DNA from: an uncultured Eudoraea sp.
GTDB lineage: Bacteria; Bacteroidota; Bacteroidia; Flavobacteriales; Flavobacteriaceae
Reading direction: 5' to 3'
Length of the DNA stretch: 21,525 nt
NCBI GenBank assembly: GCA_905479615.1
Contig: CAJQNH010000068.1
Coordinates: forward strand, 1 to 21,525
Within the stretch, counting starts at the first letter, position 1. Each line of letters starts with the position of its first letter. Position numbers and translations under genes: made by a program. The notes beneath the pieces were generated by a model, which was given only the letters and a program-made list of their open reading frames with translations, had not been told where the DNA came from and did not search any database. Positions 14,044 to 21,525 of the stretch are shown here, in pieces.

Positions 14044-14691
14044 TTATTGCCTTACAACGATTAAAGACGCTTTGGCGCCAGTTGAAAGTAACCACTGATT
14101 AGAATGAATCAATGCCCCTTTATCATCATAAACATTTACCTGAGCTGTATTTGGCCCGGAAGAGCCCTGGTTTAAAGCTTCGAATTCTAGTCGGTTAAAA
14201 CCTTTTTGCAGGTCTATATTTACCCCTTTAAAACCACCTGTAAGAACGATATTGTACTCAGCCACTTCCCCATTTACGTAGACTCTCACACGATCACCAT
14301 CAACATATTCATGATCGCGACAAACTACACCCACGAAACTACCACCAGTTTTAACATCACCCAAATACATATTTCCAAAGTGCTTTTTGGAATTGGAATT
14401 TTGGCGCTCACCAACTTTGGTATCCAATTTTAAATCAAAGCCTGCTTGCTTTAACACCTTTTCAGGAAGCATTTTTACATTCCTTGAATTTTTGGTTTCT
14501 CTAATACTTGCATTGGGGTTATAATCCAGCATAGATGGCATTTTCAAGCCTGTCCCACTATTGGGACTACTCTTTAAATCCAAGTTTTTATCAGCCTCTA
14601 TTTTTAAGGGCTGGGTTTTTGGAAAATCAGTTTGAGCGTTCACACAAATAACTGATAAAATAAAAAATGTTAGTAAATATTGGTGTTTCAT
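14044..14691 (-). CDS. Secreted protein of unknown function
   Basis: I place the start at the ATG at 14691-14689 (215 residues). The frame is open 14 codons further up, but only this start puts the signal peptide (about 1-20, ending VICVNAQ) at the N-terminus. A low-complexity, charged middle part (about 21-105) is followed by a beta-rich C-terminal part (about 108-215). That part contains DGDRVRVYVNGE (131-142), a GFNRLEFEALNQG stretch (164-176) and PNTAQVNVYDD (180-190). This pattern looks like a beta-sandwich module common in secreted Bacteroidota proteins. I do not recognise a named family and no T9SS sorting domain is present. It lies after the nuo operon but is separated from it by 121 bases and an inverted repeat. 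A TAACTTTA at 14717-14710 is one mismatch from the -7 consensus. Confidence 0.72.
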   Translation of the reverse strand: MKHQYLLTFFILSVICVNAQTDFPKTQPLKIEADKNLDLKSSPNSGTGLKMPSMLDYNPNASIRETKNSRNVKMLPEKVLKQAGFDLKLDTKVGERQNSNSKKHFGNMYLGDVKTGGSFVGVVCRDHEYVDGDRVRVYVNGEVAEYNIVLTGGFKGVNIDLQKGFNRLEFEALNQGSSGPNTAQVNVYDDKGALIHSNQWLLSTGAKASLIVVRQ

Positions 14692-14751
14692 AACCCTAAT
14701 TCTACGGGGTAAAGTTAACAAATACCTTGCCATAGGGGCTTAATTTGCTGT

Positions 14752-14776
14752 TAAAATCGATGAAATTACGATTTTA
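14752..14776. repeat. 8-bp inverted repeat after the end of the nuo operon
   Basis: TAAAATCG (14752-14759) and CGATTTTA (14769-14776) pair perfectly across a 9-base loop. On the minus strand it lies 36 bases after the last gene of the nuo operon, so it may be a weak terminator. The stem is AT-rich and no T-tract follows it, so an operator for the secreted-protein gene is an equal possibility. Confidence 0.35.
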
Positions 14777-14812
14777 GGATGGGTAAAATCATCAATTATT
14801 CTGCCAGATAAG

Positions 14813-15151
14813 CTAATTATCCTTCGGGGTTTTCCAATATTGGGGTGGCGTAATTTCTGAATGTTGATTCCAATAATCGGGTGAAACTTTGTGTCCGTCA
14901 AATGTCTTCAGTTTACGTTGATATACCCAAATGGTAGGATTGAATACCATATCGGTGACTCCTATAGTATACAATTGTGGTACTTCTTCCGAAATGCGTT
15001 TTTCCTCCTGAATAAGGACCTCGAACCCGTTATGTTCCAAAAGTTTTTTTAAAAATTCTACGCGTTCTGTAGTTACTTTCTTTTCAACGAACGTCACTCT
15101 CGTTTCGTCAATACTACCGAATAAATGTTTACCTCCTAAACTCATAACCAT
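14813..15151 (-). CDS. Small protein of unknown function, translationally coupled to nuoN
   Basis: The 112-residue protein has no signal peptide or membrane segment. The ATG at 15151-15149 shares one base with the nuoN stop (TAATG), the same arrangement as nuoJ-nuoK, which suggests coupled translation. A second ATG two codons later is possible. The first half contains a strand-helix-strand pattern (VTFVEKKVTTERVEFLKKLLE, then FEVLIQEEKR), loosely like ferredoxin-like small domains such as DUF2007; this resemblance is weak. The C-terminal half is rich in aromatics (IWVYQRKL, SPDYWNQH, PPQYWKTP). There is no cysteine, so it is not an Fe-S protein. Its position makes a complex I accessory or assembly role possible but unproven. 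Confidence 0.75.
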   Translation of the reverse strand: MVMSLGGKHLFGSIDETRVTFVEKKVTTERVEFLKKLLEHNGFEVLIQEEKRISEEVPQLYTIGVTDMVFNPTIWVYQRKLKTFDGHKVSPDYWNQHSEITPPQYWKTPKDN

Positions 15152-16578
15152 TAATTAAAAGCACTGCTTAATTCATAAATATAATTATATAAGGGACTGT
15201 ATATACCTAGTAACAATATACCAAGGACAGTAATTACCAGCCCAATTCTCATATAAATTTTATTTTTGAAAAATGGAATTGGATTATCACCTTTACGCAA
15301 AAACATTGCCCTTACCACCAACAAATAGTAATACAAAGAAATAGTTACATTCACCACCGCTAAAAATACAAGTAAGTAGAACCCTTTACTCGCTGCAGCT
15401 GTAAAAAGGAAGAATTTCCCAAAAAACCCTGCTACCGGAGGGATACCAGCCAATGAAAAAAGCGCAAGCATGAGTACCAAACTCAGGTTGGGATTAGTTC
15501 TGTATAAACCTTCATAATCTTTTATATGCTCCTTGCCGGTTTGTAAAGAAATGGCTTGTACCACACCAAAAGCTGCTAAATTGGAGAATATGTATATAAG
15601 TACGAAGTATACTACTGTAGCGGTGCCTAATTGGGAACCCTCAATTAATCCAAGTAAAATAAACCCGGCTTGGGCTATAGATGAAAATGCCAAAAAACGC
15701 TTCATATTTTGTTGCCGTAAAGCGAATAAATTCCCAATAAACATTGTGGCGATGGCAATTACATAAATTATGTTTTCCCAAAAATGAACTAATGACTGTA
15801 AAACGGTAAATAATAATATCATTAAAATGAAAACGGCCGCACCTTTTGATATGACCGATAAATAAGAGGCAACACTGATTGGTGCTCCTTCATAAACATC
15901 GGCAGTCCAAAAATGAAATGGGACTAAGGAAATCTTGAAGCTAATTCCTGCAAACAACAATACTACACCAAGAAGGGTTAAATCTGCTGAAGTGAGCATT
16001 TGGGAAATTTCACTGAAATAAATAGAACCGGTGGTTGCGTAGAGCATTGAAATACCGAATAACGAAATTCCGGAAGCAAAAGCGGACGAAAGTATTAGTT
16101 TAATCCCTGATTCACTTGAAATCCTTTTCATTGTTTCATAAGCGGCTAGAGCAGCTACCGGAAGTGTGGATAACTCAAGCCCAAGATAGAACATTAAAAA
16201 ATCACCTGCCGATATCATAAAATAAATTCCCAGCAACGAGGAGAACAATAAGATAAAGAATTCAGAACCCTTATTCTGATTCATTATTTTTTCCTGTATC
16301 CAGTCTGCAGACTGCAGTAGCAGGATAAGTACTCCAATGTTTAATACGTTTTTGAAAAAATGAATCAAGTGGTTGGTGCGAAACATTCCTCCAAACAAAT
16401 TACTTTCATCAATCTCAAAAAATCCTACAATGGTGTGTATTCCAAACAAAAATACTACGAGGTGTATTATGCTTACTTTTTTGTGTTTTGGAATAAAAAT
16501 CTCGGCTATTACCAGAAGCAGGATAATTGCCAGTAATGCAATTTCTTGTCTCATTAATAAAAAGCTGCTAAAATTCAT
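15151..16578 (-). CDS. nuoN: NADH-quinone oxidoreductase subunit N
   Basis: NuoN is one of three antiporter-like membrane subunits of complex I that move protons as NADH is oxidised by menaquinone. At 475 residues with about 14 hydrophobic segments it has normal length. Key charged residues are present: E135 in YLGLELSTLP, K215 in FKISLVPFHFW, and K245 in SVISKGAAVF. The motif WTADVYEGAP (224-233) and the late segment LFSLAGIPPVAGFFGKF are typical. It starts 22 bases after nuoM and overlaps the start of the next gene by one base. It is the last recognised complex I gene of the operon. Confidence 0.95.
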   Translation of the reverse strand: MNFSSFLLMRQEIALLAIILLLVIAEIFIPKHKKVSIIHLVVFLFGIHTIVGFFEIDESNLFGGMFRTNHLIHFFKNVLNIGVLILLLQSADWIQEKIMNQNKGSEFFILLFSSLLGIYFMISAGDFLMFYLGLELSTLPVAALAAYETMKRISSESGIKLILSSAFASGISLFGISMLYATTGSIYFSEISQMLTSADLTLLGVVLLFAGISFKISLVPFHFWTADVYEGAPISVASYLSVISKGAAVFILMILLFTVLQSLVHFWENIIYVIAIATMFIGNLFALRQQNMKRFLAFSSIAQAGFILLGLIEGSQLGTATVVYFVLIYIFSNLAAFGVVQAISLQTGKEHIKDYEGLYRTNPNLSLVLMLALFSLAGIPPVAGFFGKFFLFTAAASKGFYLLVFLAVVNVTISLYYYLLVVRAMFLRKGDNPIPFFKNKIYMRIGLVITVLGILLLGIYSPLYNYIYELSSAFN

Positions 16579-16600
16579 TTTTGGTTATTTAATTTTCAAA

Positions 16601-18088
16601 TTATAAAACTCCTTTTAAAAACGGATCCAGGCTTTTCAGGATCATTTCGCTTAGCCATAGTGGCGCAATGCCAATTGCTATTATTGGTAAAAGGAGTAAT
16701 AGAATACCCAGTTTTTCATACCATCGTACTCTTTCAAGATTTAAGTAGGCTTCGTTTTTCACGGGACCCATTAACATGATACCAACCACACGCAATATAT
16801 ATACTGCTGTTACAACTATTGCAGAGACCGCTACCACAGTAGCAATTCTATAAAAGATATCGTCCTTTTCAAAAGCACCTACGAAGATGTTCATTTCAGC
16901 GACAAAACCACTAAAGCCAGGCAATCCCAATGAGGCTAATCCGGCAATAACATAGACCGCTGATATAAAAGGAATTACCTTTAGCAGTCCTCCTAATTTA
17001 GTAACATCACGAGTATGTGTTCTTCCGTAAATCATCCCTATTAAAGCAAAGAAAAGTGCTGTCATAAAACCATGAGAGAGTGATTGCAGAATGGCACCAT
17101 TCCAGGCCGTTTTATTCAACATAAGCAATGCAAATAGTACCAGACCTAAATGACTCACGGAGGAATACGCATTAATGTACTTTAAATCTGTCTGTTTAAT
17201 AGCTGCAAATGCTCCATAAATGACACCGAAGGCAGCTAAAATAATAAAGAACCATGACCAGTGCAATGCTCCCTCTGGCAACAAGAATATAGCTACTCTA
17301 AATACACCATATCCGCCTAGTTTCATAAGGACCCCGGCATGTAACATAGAAACTGCAGTAGGCGCCGACGCATGACCGTCAGGAGACCAGGTATGGAACG
17401 GGAATAAGGCTCCAATTACCGCAAACCCAATAAAAGTTATCGGGAAGAATAATCTTTGAGCTTCCACAGGAATGTTTACTTTGGCTATTTCCAGGATATT
17501 AAATGTCAATGCGCCTCCATCTGCATTTGAGTTAAAGTAAATGCCCAATATCCCAACCAGAAGTACAGCAGATGCACCCATAAGCATCAGTGTTAGTTTC
17601 ATTGCTGAGAATTCTTTTGGGCCGGTACCCCAAATGCCTATTAATAAATACATTGGTATGACCGCAATCTCAAAGAATACAAACATCGTAAAGAGGTCAA
17701 TGGAAATAAAGAAACCATAAACACCAATGGAAAGTACAATTAGTGATATGAAAAACTCCTTAGGTAAATCTTCCATTTTCCAGGAAATAAAGACTCCTGC
17801 CAATACTACAATAGCAGTCAATAATAAAAGAGCTACGGAAATCCCATCAACACCAATATTATAATGAATATTGAAATTCTTGAACCAAACCACATCTTTT
17901 GTAAAAACCATAATGGCTTCATTAAACTCTCTCTCCTGGATGTAAGAAAACAGCAGGTTAATTGCCATTCCCAGCTGAACAAGACTTCCTGCCAAAGCAA
18001 CCGTTCTGGCCTGTTTTAGATTTTTTGTAAAAATCAAAACCAAAACAGTTAATGCAGGAAATACAATAAAAAGGGATAAAATATCCAT
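16601..18088 (-). CDS. nuoM: NADH-quinone oxidoreductase subunit M
   Basis: This 495-residue antiporter-like proton-pumping subunit of complex I has about 14 membrane segments. E140 (FFEIAVIP), K256 (AGVLMKLGGYG) and E398 (FVAEMN) match conserved charges. The HTWSPDGHASAPTAVSMLHAG stretch (232-252) confirms the subunit. One thing is odd. The broken-helix lysine expected five residues before the proline of xPxH is isoleucine (I225 in FAVIGALFPFH). NuoL (K244) and NuoN (K215) in this window both keep it, and E. coli NuoM has K234 there. The gene lies 9 bases after nuoL. Confidence 0.95.
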   Translation of the reverse strand: MDILSLFIVFPALTVLVLIFTKNLKQARTVALAGSLVQLGMAINLLFSYIQEREFNEAIMVFTKDVVWFKNFNIHYNIGVDGISVALLLLTAIVVLAGVFISWKMEDLPKEFFISLIVLSIGVYGFFISIDLFTMFVFFEIAVIPMYLLIGIWGTGPKEFSAMKLTLMLMGASAVLLVGILGIYFNSNADGGALTFNILEIAKVNIPVEAQRLFFPITFIGFAVIGALFPFHTWSPDGHASAPTAVSMLHAGVLMKLGGYGVFRVAIFLLPEGALHWSWFFIILAAFGVIYGAFAAIKQTDLKYINAYSSVSHLGLVLFALLMLNKTAWNGAILQSLSHGFMTALFFALIGMIYGRTHTRDVTKLGGLLKVIPFISAVYVIAGLASLGLPGFSGFVAEMNIFVGAFEKDDIFYRIATVVAVSAIVVTAVYILRVVGIMLMGPVKNEAYLNLERVRWYEKLGILLLLLPIIAIGIAPLWLSEMILKSLDPFLKGVL

Positions 18089-18097
18089 ATTATTAAT

Positions 18098-20017
18098 TTA
18101 ATTTGTCCATATATAGATGAATACAATAGCAATTACTACAGCTCCTGAAATAAATGCAAAAGCATAATCCTGGACTTTACCAGACTGTAAACCTTTAATT
18201 TTCTCAGATGTATTAACAGTTTGATTTCCAATCCCAACCATTGTTCCATCCACATATTTTTTATCAAATCTTGCCGCGGATTTTGCAACACCATTAAACA
18301 GTATTTTTTTTGTGACAAACAGATATAGTTCATCAAAATAAAATTTATTAGAAGCCCATATAAAGAGTACTCCTAAACGATTTGCAAATTTATCTGCGAG
18401 TTCATTTTCTTTTTTATAAAATAGCCAGGAAAGACCAATTCCAATTAGTCCGGCAAATACTGCAATGGCAGCTAAGGGATAATTCATATGAGCTTCAAAC
18501 CCAGCTTGATCTGCACTAATAAATTCACCAAATGGAATAAACCCTCCCACGATACTTAAAAAGGCTAATATTAAAAGGGGAGTAGTCATTGACCATGGAG
18601 ATTCGTGCGGTTTATTTTTGTAAGCACCTTCTTTTCCCCAAAATATTCCAAAATAGATTCTAAATATGTAAAATGCGGTAAGACCGGCAACGAATAATCC
18701 AATTATATACAGGAACTTATTGTGTTCAAAAGCAGCTACAAGAATTTCATCTTTACTCCAAAATCCGGCTAAAGGGGGCACCCCTGCAATAGCCAGGGCC
18801 GCTATTAAAAATGTAATATTTGTAATTGGCATGTATTTTCGCAATCCACCCATGTCTTTAAGGAAATTACTGTGAATAGCATGAATCACAGAACCAGCGC
18901 ATAAAAACAGCAATGCTTTGAACATGGCATGGGTAAACAGATGGAACATAGACGCCATATAACCTAACCCTTCATGCCCTTCGTATCCTGAAACCCCCAG
19001 GGCAAGCATCATATAGCCCAATTGGGACATGGTTGAAAATGCCAGGACCCTTTTAATATCTGTTTGTGTGATTGCAATTACAGCGGCAAAAAGAGCGGTA
19101 AAAGCTCCTACAAAGGCCACAATATTTAATGCAAAGCCATCTTCAATAAAATAGTACATAGGGAATAAACGAGCTACCAGGTAAACACCCGCAACAACCA
19201 TGGTAGCTGCGTGGATCAATGCCGAAACCGGAGTTGGTCCTTCCATAGCATCCGGTAACCAGATATGCAAGGGAAACATAGCCGATTTTCCTGCCCCTCC
19301 AATAAAGATCAAAATCAGCGCCCAAGTAAGCGCAGATAGTCCCATGAACGAAGTGGATGCCCAGTTTAAAATGCTGGCTCCTTCAGGATTATTCAAAGTT
19401 TCAAAATCAAATGTCCCGGTATAGTAACCAATAATCAAGATTCCTATTAGAAAGCCCAGATCTGCAAAACGGGTAACAATAAAGGCCTTTTTAGCTGCAG
19501 CAACGGCAGATTCCTTGGTATAATAATAACCTATTAATAAATAGGAGGATACACCAACCAATTCCCAGAAGATGTAAATTTGGAATAGATTGGTTGCTAA
19601 AACCAAGCCATACATGGAAAATGTGAACAAGGATAGAAAGGCGAAGTATTTGGTGTACCCCGGATCGCCCTTCATATAGCCTCTGCTATAAATATGAACC
19701 ATTAAGGATATTACAGAAACTACAATTAGCATCATAACAGAAATAGGATCTACCAGAATTCCCATATCAATTCGAAGGCTATCTGAAAAGTTCATCCAAA
19801 CTGTTTTTTCTACAATAGTTTGATAAATTCCTGCTGTTTTTCCGATTACGAAAAAGTAATTATAGGCTGTATAAAATGCCAGGGAGGTGGAGATAAGTAA
19901 ACCCAAAACCCCTACATATCCGGAAACTGCCGGTTTAATTTTATTATAAAAAAGGCCGAGGATCAAAAATACCACCAGCGGTATTACTGGAATTAAGATG
20001 ATGTAGTTCAGGTTCAT
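18098..20017 (-). CDS. nuoL: NADH-quinone oxidoreductase subunit L
   Basis: NuoL is the most distal antiporter-like subunit of complex I, with a C-terminal lateral helix that braces the membrane arm. At 639 residues it is slightly longer than E. coli NuoL. E152 (IFWELVGVSSYLLIG), K244 (GAGKSAMFPLHIWLPDAMEGP), and K367 in the HAMFKALLF stretch are the expected proton-path residues. IAGVPPLAGFWSKDE (410-424) is typical of the family. The last about 80 residues hold a final membrane helix (about 616-636). The gene lies 11 bases after nuoK. All key residues are intact. Confidence 0.96.
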   Translation of the reverse strand: MNLNYIILIPVIPLVVFLILGLFYNKIKPAVSGYVGVLGLLISTSLAFYTAYNYFFVIGKTAGIYQTIVEKTVWMNFSDSLRIDMGILVDPISVMMLIVVSVISLMVHIYSRGYMKGDPGYTKYFAFLSLFTFSMYGLVLATNLFQIYIFWELVGVSSYLLIGYYYTKESAVAAAKKAFIVTRFADLGFLIGILIIGYYTGTFDFETLNNPEGASILNWASTSFMGLSALTWALILIFIGGAGKSAMFPLHIWLPDAMEGPTPVSALIHAATMVVAGVYLVARLFPMYYFIEDGFALNIVAFVGAFTALFAAVIAITQTDIKRVLAFSTMSQLGYMMLALGVSGYEGHEGLGYMASMFHLFTHAMFKALLFLCAGSVIHAIHSNFLKDMGGLRKYMPITNITFLIAALAIAGVPPLAGFWSKDEILVAAFEHNKFLYIIGLFVAGLTAFYIFRIYFGIFWGKEGAYKNKPHESPWSMTTPLLILAFLSIVGGFIPFGEFISADQAGFEAHMNYPLAAIAVFAGLIGIGLSWLFYKKENELADKFANRLGVLFIWASNKFYFDELYLFVTKKILFNGVAKSAARFDKKYVDGTMVGIGNQTVNTSEKIKGLQSGKVQDYAFAFISGAVVIAIVFIYIWTN

Positions 20018-20028
20018 ACTCGGTTGTA

Positions 20029-20346
20029 TTAGTATTTCATAGTTTCAACGTCCTTGACTTCCACGGAGCTAATTTGCCTGTACAGATTAATAATAATAGA
20101 GACGGCAAGAGCTGTTTCTGCAGCTGCTACAGCAATAATAAAAATTGAAAAATAAACACCCTGCAGGACTTCAGGAAACAAATATTTGTTAATGATCACG
20201 AAGTTTACTACTGAGGCATTTAGCATTAATTCAACGGAAATTAAAATGGAGATGAGATTGGTTCTTGTGATAAAGCCATATACCCCTATAAAAAAAAGGA
20301 TTGAAGTTACTGTAAGAATCTCATATATGCTTATTCCGGATATCAT
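20029..20346 (-). CDS. nuoK: NADH-quinone oxidoreductase subunit K
   Basis: This small 105-residue membrane subunit of complex I has three hydrophobic segments (about 7-25, 31-53, 63-90). The two conserved membrane glutamates, E39 (SVELMLNAS) and E77 (AAAETAL), match E. coli E36 and E72, which are needed for proton transfer. The ATG shares one base with the nuoJ stop (TAATG), implying coupled translation. A charged C-terminal tail of about 15 residues follows the last segment. Confidence 0.95.
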   Translation of the reverse strand: MISGISIYEILTVTSILFFIGVYGFITRTNLISILISVELMLNASVVNFVIINKYLFPEVLQGVYFSIFIIAVAAAETALAVSIIINLYRQISSVEVKDVETMKY

Positions 20347-20867
20347 TATGGTTGGTTATTTTTCTCGGTTAATTTACTTCCTTTGGCAATTACTATGGCT
20401 CCTATCATTGCCGCCAATAAGAGTACACTAATCACCTCGAATGGCAATATAAATCCACCGGCCTCATAACTTAGTAGTCCGGTACCAATATCTGCCGTGG
20501 TGGTAGTTATAGAGTTATCGATCACATTAAAATCATATGTGTATATGGCCCTTAAAAAAACGCCCAACCCAATTAAACAGGCAATAGCCGTCACTATTTT
20601 TTTAGATGCTTTGGCCATTTCTAATTCCATTTCAATATGGTGTACCAGCAATACTGAAAATATGATGAGCACAACAATTCCACCTGCGTAGACCGTTAGT
20701 TGAATGGCAGCAAGAAAATTATAATCTACTAAAAAGAAAATCCCAGCGATACTTATCAGAACAAAAGAAAGGTAAATCACAGAACGAAGCATTTTTCTGC
20801 TAGTTACTGAGGCAATCCCAAATGCAATGATTACGGCAGCCAGGCAATAAAAAATAATTCTTTCCAT
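20346..20867 (-). CDS. nuoJ: NADH-quinone oxidoreductase subunit J
   Basis: The 173-residue membrane subunit of complex I has five hydrophobic segments. The conserved third segment reads FLAAIQLTVYAGGIVVLIIFSVLL (about 51-74). It includes the VYAGG turn at 59-63, the site of the pi-bulge linked to coupling between quinone reduction and proton pumping. It begins 2 bases after nuoI and its stop overlaps the start of nuoK. Confidence 0.94.
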   Translation of the reverse strand: MERIIFYCLAAVIIAFGIASVTSRKMLRSVIYLSFVLISIAGIFFLVDYNFLAAIQLTVYAGGIVVLIIFSVLLVHHIEMELEMAKASKKIVTAIACLIGLGVFLRAIYTYDFNVIDNSITTTTADIGTGLLSYEAGGFILPFEVISVLLLAAMIGAIVIAKGSKLTEKNNQP

Positions 20868-20869
20868 AC

Positions 20870-21346
20870 TTAATCTTCTACACCGGCTTGTAATTTGGAA
20901 TCCGGTTCGTTTAAAACTCTGGTTAGTGCAGTTCGGTCATACACTGAATTCTCAAAATTCTGACCCCATTTAATTGCATCTGTAGGGCAGACATCTATGC
21001 AGAGTCCGCACATGGTACACATGCTTAAATGATATACAAACTGATCTATTTTTTTCTTCTTTTTACCGGTATTTTCATCAATACCCCTGTCCCATATGAT
21101 TTCAATGGTTCCATTTGGGCAGGCTATTTCACATTTTTGACAGCCTGTACATCGATGCTCATTATTTTCATTATGTGGCATAATGACCTCACCTCGAAAA
21201 CGATCAAACATCTTAAGAGTTTCTCTATTATCGGGATATTGCTGAGTAATGGCGCCCTTCCTGGAGGTCACAAAATACTTCCCGGTAACACTCATACCGG
21301 TGAGCAAGGTTTTTATGCCTCTATAGATATCTGAAAAGTAACTCAT
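20870..21346 (-). CDS. nuoI: NADH-quinone oxidoreductase subunit I (8Fe ferredoxin-type)
   Basis: NuoI carries the two [4Fe-4S] clusters (N6a, N6b) that pass electrons along the peripheral arm to the final cluster near quinone. The protein has 158 residues. Both binding motifs are complete: C66-x2-C69-x2-C72-x3-C76-P and C110-x2-C113-x2-C116-x3-C120-P. An insertion rich in lysine (95-99) lies between them. The N-terminus is an amphipathic membrane-contact region. It starts 4 bases after the nuoH stop. Confidence 0.96.
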   Translation of the reverse strand: MSYFSDIYRGIKTLLTGMSVTGKYFVTSRKGAITQQYPDNRETLKMFDRFRGEVIMPHNENNEHRCTGCQKCEIACPNGTIEIIWDRGIDENTGKKKKKIDQFVYHLSMCTMCGLCIDVCPTDAIKWGQNFENSVYDRTALTRVLNEPDSKLQAGVED

Positions 21347-21350
21347 AATT

Positions 21351-21525
21351 TTAAAAACTTATAGTTAAATTAAGCCAAACGAGTAAGGCCATTAACATAA
21401 TATTTGCCAGGTTTAAAGGCAATAAATACTTCCATTCCAAGGTAAGAAGTTGATCTATTCTTAACCTGGGGAACGTCCACCGAAACCACATCATTAAGAA
21501 AACAAGGATAAGAGCTTTAAGTAAA
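21351..21525 (-). CDS. nuoH: NADH-quinone oxidoreductase subunit H, C-terminal part only
   Basis: The last 58 codons are visible before the right edge. They read through a hydrophobic helix into MMWFRWTFPRLRIDQL, the conserved W-x-R-x-(S/T)-x-P-R-x-R-x-D-Q-L signature of NuoH, then LEWKYLLPLNLANIM and a final membrane helix ending LNLTISF. NuoH forms much of the quinone chamber and links the peripheral arm to the membrane arm. The stop codon is at 21353-21351, four bases before nuoI, so the operon continues upstream beyond the window. Confidence 0.93.
   Translation of the reverse strand, partial: LLKALILVFLMMWFRWTFPRLRIDQLLTLEWKYLLPLNLANIMLMALLVWLNLTISF

Noticed and set aside
1..21525. CRISPR arrays, tRNA or rRNA genes, insertion sequences, prophage or defence genes
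   Set aside because: Looked for across the window; no regularly spaced repeats, no cloverleaf or rRNA-like stretches, no transposase, integrase or phage motifs were seen.

Overview
The window is an AT-rich stretch of chromosome that reads like a member of the Bacteroidota, most likely Flavobacteriaceae. Three things point there: two secreted proteins ending in type IX secretion (T9SS) type A sorting domains, promoters that fit the Bacteroidota -7 consensus TAnnTTTG rather than a sigma70 -10 box, and the protein families themselves (the flavobacterial form of TrmB, a Mrp without its CxxC, a NuoM of the Bacteroidota type). Nothing looks recently transferred. I see no insertion sequence, phage gene, CRISPR array, tRNA or rRNA, and no abrupt change in base composition.

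Layout. Bases 1-307 (minus) hold the start of an NAD-dependent epimerase/dehydratase that runs off the left edge. Diverging from it, tyrS and a membrane fatty-acid hydroxylase/sterol desaturase family gene form a probable two-gene operon (408-2476). A LuxE-like acyltransferase (2501-3478, minus) faces it. Next come two small minus-strand genes (3557-3886 and 4071-4382). Each encodes only a signal peptide and a T9SS sorting domain, and the intergenic DNA between them is unusual. A two-component system (PhoB/PhoR-type regulator and kinase, 4636-6383) diverges from this pair. It is followed by trmB, a LysE-family exporter and a cysteine-less alkyltransferase-like protein (6440-8093), then by mrp and a NifU-like Fe-S scaffold whose reading frames overlap (8251-9632).

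Bases 9692-11428 (minus) encode an MsbA-type ABC exporter. Across a divergent spacer with nested inverted repeats lie a PhnA-domain protein and a lipoprotein of the penicillin acylase family (11580-14032). A secreted protein of unknown function (14044-14691, minus) faces the acylase. From there to the right edge, the minus strand carries the distal part of the respiratory complex I operon in the order nuoH(partial)-I-J-K-L-M-N. It ends with a small cytosolic protein of unknown function whose start codon overlaps the nuoN stop.

Functionally this is mostly housekeeping: translation and tRNA modification (tyrS, trmB), Fe-S delivery (mrp, nifU-like), the Fe-S-rich complex I, lipid and envelope functions, and one signalling system. 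I found no gene cluster that is clearly a new system. The most worthwhile leads are the cargo-less T9SS pair and the DNA between its genes, the loss of a key lysine in NuoM, the cysteine-free Mrp coupled to a NifU-like scaffold, and the unknown gene joined to the end of the nuo operon.
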